Assembly: GCF_017357225.1 (NCBI RefSeq)
Contig: NZ_CP071606.1
Coordinates: forward strand, 62,001 to 126,000
DNA: 64,000 nucleotides
Direction of reading: 5' to 3'
DNA from: Rhizobium binae
GTDB lineage: Bacteria; Pseudomonadota; Alphaproteobacteria; Rhizobiales; Rhizobiaceae
The notes under the pieces are model-generated. The model saw only the letters and a program-made list of their open reading frames with translations, did not search any database and was not told where the DNA came from. Made by a program: the position numbers and the translations under genes. Numbering within the stretch: the first letter of the stretch is position 1; the number at the start of each line of letters is the position of its first letter. Shown here in pieces: positions 61,808 to 64,000 of this stretch.

Positions 61808-62860
61808 TCAGGCCGAGGGCGGTGAAAAGCCCGGTATCCGCGCCATGATGCGCTGTAGTTCCCGGTCATCCGAGATCCCCTGGAAGTCGTACCGCGGTGT
61901 ATAGGGCGTCTCAAGAAGACGCACCTCCTCCTCGGAGAGCGTAATGGCGAGTGATGCGATCGCGTCGTCAATCTGGCTCGGCTTGCTGGCGCCGACGAGC
62001 GGAGCGGTCACGACCGGATTGCGGCGCAACCATGCGAGCGCGACCTGCGCGCGCGTGACACCGCGCCTCTCGGCAATCTGTCCAACCGCCTCGATGATGG
62101 CGCTGTCGCTTTCGGCGGTCAACTGTGTGTAGAGCATGTCGGCGAAGGGGTCGTTGCCGGATCGCGCGGTGGCTTTCGCGTCGCCCCACGGACGTGCTAG
62201 CCGGCCGCGCGCCAGCGGGCTCCAGACGATCGTACCGATGCCTTCATCGCGGCACAGCGGCAACATCTCGCGCTCCTCCTCGCGGGCGAGCAGATTGTAG
62301 TGATCCTGCATGGACACGAAGCGTGCCCAGCCGTTTGCCTTTTGCAGATGGAGAGCCTTCGAGAATTCCCAGGCATGCATCGAGGACGCGCCGAGATAGC
62401 GGACCTTGCCGGCCTTCACGATATCATGGAGCGCTTCGAGCGTTTCTTCGAGCGGGGTGTCGGGATCATTGCGATGGATCTGATAGAGGTCGACATAGTC
62501 AGTTCCAAGACGACGCAGGCTGTGATCGATCTCCGTCATAATGGCCTTGCGCGACAACCCCTTGCCGTTCGGGCCGGGTCGCATTGGGTGACGCAGCTTG
62601 GTGGCGATGACGACATCGTCGCGGTTGGCGAAATCTTTCAAGGCCCGGCCGAGAATCTCCTCGCTTGTTCCTTGTGAATACATGTTGGCGGTGTCGAAGA
62701 AATTGATGCCCTGCTCGATGGCATGCCTGATCAGGGGGCGGCTCTCCTCCTCGGGGAGCGACCAGACGGGATGACCGCGCTTTGGGTCGCCATAGGTCAT
62801 GGCGCCGATCGCAATGCGGGAAACGTCCAGACCTGTTTTGCCGAGCTTGATATAGTTCAT
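61808..62860 (-). CDS. Aldo/keto reductase
   Basis: This 350-aa NADPH-dependent oxidoreductase has the catalytic tetrad region INFFDTANMYSQGTSEE (Asp, Tyr), VIATKLRHPM (Lys) and VDLYQIHRNDPDTP (His). The cofactor-binding end is VTAPLVGASKPSQIDDAI. It is like YajO/Tas-type AKRs. It is divergent from a TetR regulator with two palindromes between them, so it is probably repressed by that regulator and induced by an electrophile or aldehyde. Confidence 0.93.
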   Translation of the reverse strand: MNYIKLGKTGLDVSRIAIGAMTYGDPKRGHPVWSLPEEESRPLIRHAIEQGINFFDTANMYSQGTSEEILGRALKDFANRDDVVIATKLRHPMRPGPNGKGLSRKAIMTEIDHSLRRLGTDYVDLYQIHRNDPDTPLEETLEALHDIVKAGKVRYLGASSMHAWEFSKALHLQKANGWARFVSMQDHYNLLAREEEREMLPLCRDEGIGTIVWSPLARGRLARPWGDAKATARSGNDPFADMLYTQLTAESDSAIIEAVGQIAERRGVTRAQVALAWLRRNPVVTAPLVGASKPSQIDDAIASLAITLSEEEVRLLETPYTPRYDFQGISDDRELQRIMARIPGFSPPSA

Positions 62861-62884
62861 GATGCCTCCTATGGTGGCCTTAGT

Positions 62885-62896
62885 GGAGAGCTCTCC
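62885..62896. promoter_or_regulatory. TetR operator candidate 1
   Basis: GGAGAGCTCTCC is a perfect 12-bp palindrome close to the AKR start. It shares the GGAGA...TCTCC core with the second site. Confidence 0.55.
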
Positions 62897-62912
62897 GTTT
62901 TGATTATGCGTT

Positions 62913-62930
62913 AACGGAGAATTCTCCGTT
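62913..62930. promoter_or_regulatory. TetR operator candidate 2
   Basis: AACGGAGAATTCTCCGTT is a perfect 18-bp palindrome between the divergent AKR and TetR genes, 38 bases before the TetR GTG. It is a likely autoregulatory and AKR-control site. Confidence 0.65.
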
Positions 62931-62967
62931 TAGCAAGGGGGCCTGTAGCGAGCAGGATGGTTGCAAG

Positions 62968-63531
62968 GTGAAAGAACAAACTCGTTCGATGACGAGGGCC
63001 GATGCGTTGAAGAACCGGGAGCACATCCTGCAAATCGCACACGATGCCTTTGTGGAGTCGGGCGCGACGTCGCTCAATGAGATCGCCAAGCGCGCCGGTG
63101 TCGGTGCGGGCACGCTCTATCGGCATTTCCCAACCCGCGAAGCGCTTATTCTTGCGGTATATCACCATGACATTCAGCGGTTGGTCGCTTCCGTACCGGC
63201 ACTGCTTGTGCAGGATACGGCCGTCCACGCCTTCCGGCAGTGGTTTGCCACGCTGGCGGACTACATCCGGGTCAAACATGGGCTGGGTGACGCTCTCCAC
63301 AGCCCCGCCGCTCAGGAGGCAATCCAGGGAACCTATGCTCCGGTCATTGCTGCGCTGGACGAGTTGATCCGGGCCTGCATTGCCGAGGGCAGCATGCGTG
63401 AAGGCCTGCGGGCGGCCGATCTTCTTCTGCTCATGGGCTTTTACTGGCGCGCTCCGGCGAATGCGGAGGGACGCGCACAGGCAGAGAGACTGATGGATAT
63501 CGTGCTGGATGGGCTGGCGCCGAACACGTGA
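62968..63531 (+). CDS. TetR-family transcriptional regulator
   Basis: This 187-aa repressor has an N-terminal HTH (NREHILQIAHDAFVESGATSLNEIAKRAGVGAGTLYRHFPTREALILAVY) and a variable ligand domain. The start is GTG 62968 or possibly ATG 62989. It is divergent from the aldo/keto reductase and upstream of an SDR gene; both are plausible targets. Confidence 0.92.
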   Translation: MKEQTRSMTRADALKNREHILQIAHDAFVESGATSLNEIAKRAGVGAGTLYRHFPTREALILAVYHHDIQRLVASVPALLVQDTAVHAFRQWFATLADYIRVKHGLGDALHSPAAQEAIQGTYAPVIAALDELIRACIAEGSMREGLRAADLLLLMGFYWRAPANAEGRAQAERLMDIVLDGLAPNT

Positions 63532-63673
63532 CGTCGCTGCCTCAGGCTGCTGATCGACAGCATTAGGCAAGAAACAGGCAGGACCGTTTCTAGCCGGTGC
63601 ACGGCTCAGGCCATAGATTGCATCGAACAGGCACCAGATGCGCCTCAGTCAAATCAACAGCGGAATTTACTCT

Positions 63674-64000
63674 ATGAGAACCTGGTTTATTACCGGGGCC
63701 AATCGTGGGCTCGGCCTGGAAATCGCACGCGCAGCACTTGAGGCTGGCGACACTGTCACTGCCACGGCGCGCGACCCACAGCAGATCGTTGAGGCCTTAG
63801 AAGCCTTTGCCGACAGCCTCCATACGGTCCCTCTCGATGTTACCGATCACGCAGCGGTCGATAAGGCCGTCAATGCGGCGAAGGAGCGGTTCGGACGCAT
63901 CGACGTTCTCGTCAACAATGCAGGCTATGGCCAACTCGGCGCCTTCGAAGAGATCGCCCCGGAAACCGTGTCGCGGCAGTTCGCCACCAACGTCTTCGGC
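63674..64000 (+). CDS. Short-chain dehydrogenase/reductase (3' end outside the window)
   Basis: This is the N-terminal 109 residues of an SDR, from ATG 63674. MRTWFITGANRGLGLEIARA has the TGxxxGxG motif and FGRIDVLVNNAGYGQLGAFEE the NNAG motif. The catalytic Tyr/Lys lie beyond the window. It may share control with the TetR/AKR pair. The gap 63532-63673 has no other gene. Confidence 0.9.
   Translation, partial: MRTWFITGANRGLGLEIARAALEAGDTVTATARDPQQIVEALEAFADSLHTVPLDVTDHAAVDKAVNAAKERFGRIDVLVNNAGYGQLGAFEEIAPETVSRQFATNVFG

Overview
The window reads as an alphaproteobacterium of the Rhizobium group. The grounds are inference from content: a branched-chain keto-acid dehydrogenase operon, a cyclic-nucleotide-gated K+ channel that aligns position for position with Mesorhizobium loti MloK1 as remembered, a ctp/cpa-type Tad pilus locus, a ugp glycerol-phosphate cluster, high GC with long antisense open frames, and insertion sequences and a recombinase-trio element common in rhizobial replicons. 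No rRNA, tRNA or CRISPR array was found. Both ends of the window cut through genes.

Layout. 1-4362: bkdA1(partial)-bkdA2-bkdB-lpdV. 4439-9481: accessory stretch with an IS6 remnant, the K+ channel, a parDE-type toxin-antitoxin pair with an operator palindrome, a DUF4142/cupredoxin/ECF-sigma cluster, a DUF488 protein and a reductase fragment. 9789-13545: tautomerase, SDR with a divergent LysR regulator, two small unknowns, a GFA-family protein and an IS5 fragment. 13577-15770: slipin plus NfeD protease. 16658-31069: a complete Tad/Flp pilus locus (flp, cpaA-F, tadB, tadC, three TadE/G-like proteins, a TadD-like lipoprotein) that also carries an L,D-transpeptidase, an AAA ATPase and a coiled-coil membrane protein. 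It is followed by a decayed second copy of the nfeD 5' region. 31548-35149: a GAF-PAS-GGDEF-EAL protein and an MscS channel.

35404-42188: ugpBAEC-ugpQ-deoR-HAD, preceded by two identical 14-bp palindromes that are probable operators of the cluster's DeoR regulator; a NUDIX gene follows. 42877-51039 (minus strand): one tightly coupled eight-gene operon. It encodes a stand-alone Rieske ferredoxin-like protein, an oxygenase subunit that has lost its Rieske cluster, a GST-like protein, an 8-oxoguanine-deaminase-like amidohydrolase and a complete BMP-type nucleobase/nucleoside ABC importer. The arrangement recalls the NdmC/NdmD/NdmE N-demethylase and suggests uptake and oxidative processing of a modified purine. 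This is the strongest candidate for an undescribed system.

51181-53811: an acylphosphatase-like protein without its catalytic residues, then a translationally coupled UbiA-HAD-GtrA operon that resembles the decaprenyl-phosphoryl-ribose/arabinose pathway genes. 54423-59890: a decayed IS66 element whose tnpB is split by a 3.4-kb recombinase-in-trio (RIT) element with 47-bp inverted repeats and a 6-bp target duplication. The IS66 has truncated an endonuclease/exonuclease/phosphatase-family gene. 61522-64000: a LysR fragment, an aldo/keto reductase divergent from a TetR regulator with two palindromic operators, and the start of an SDR gene.
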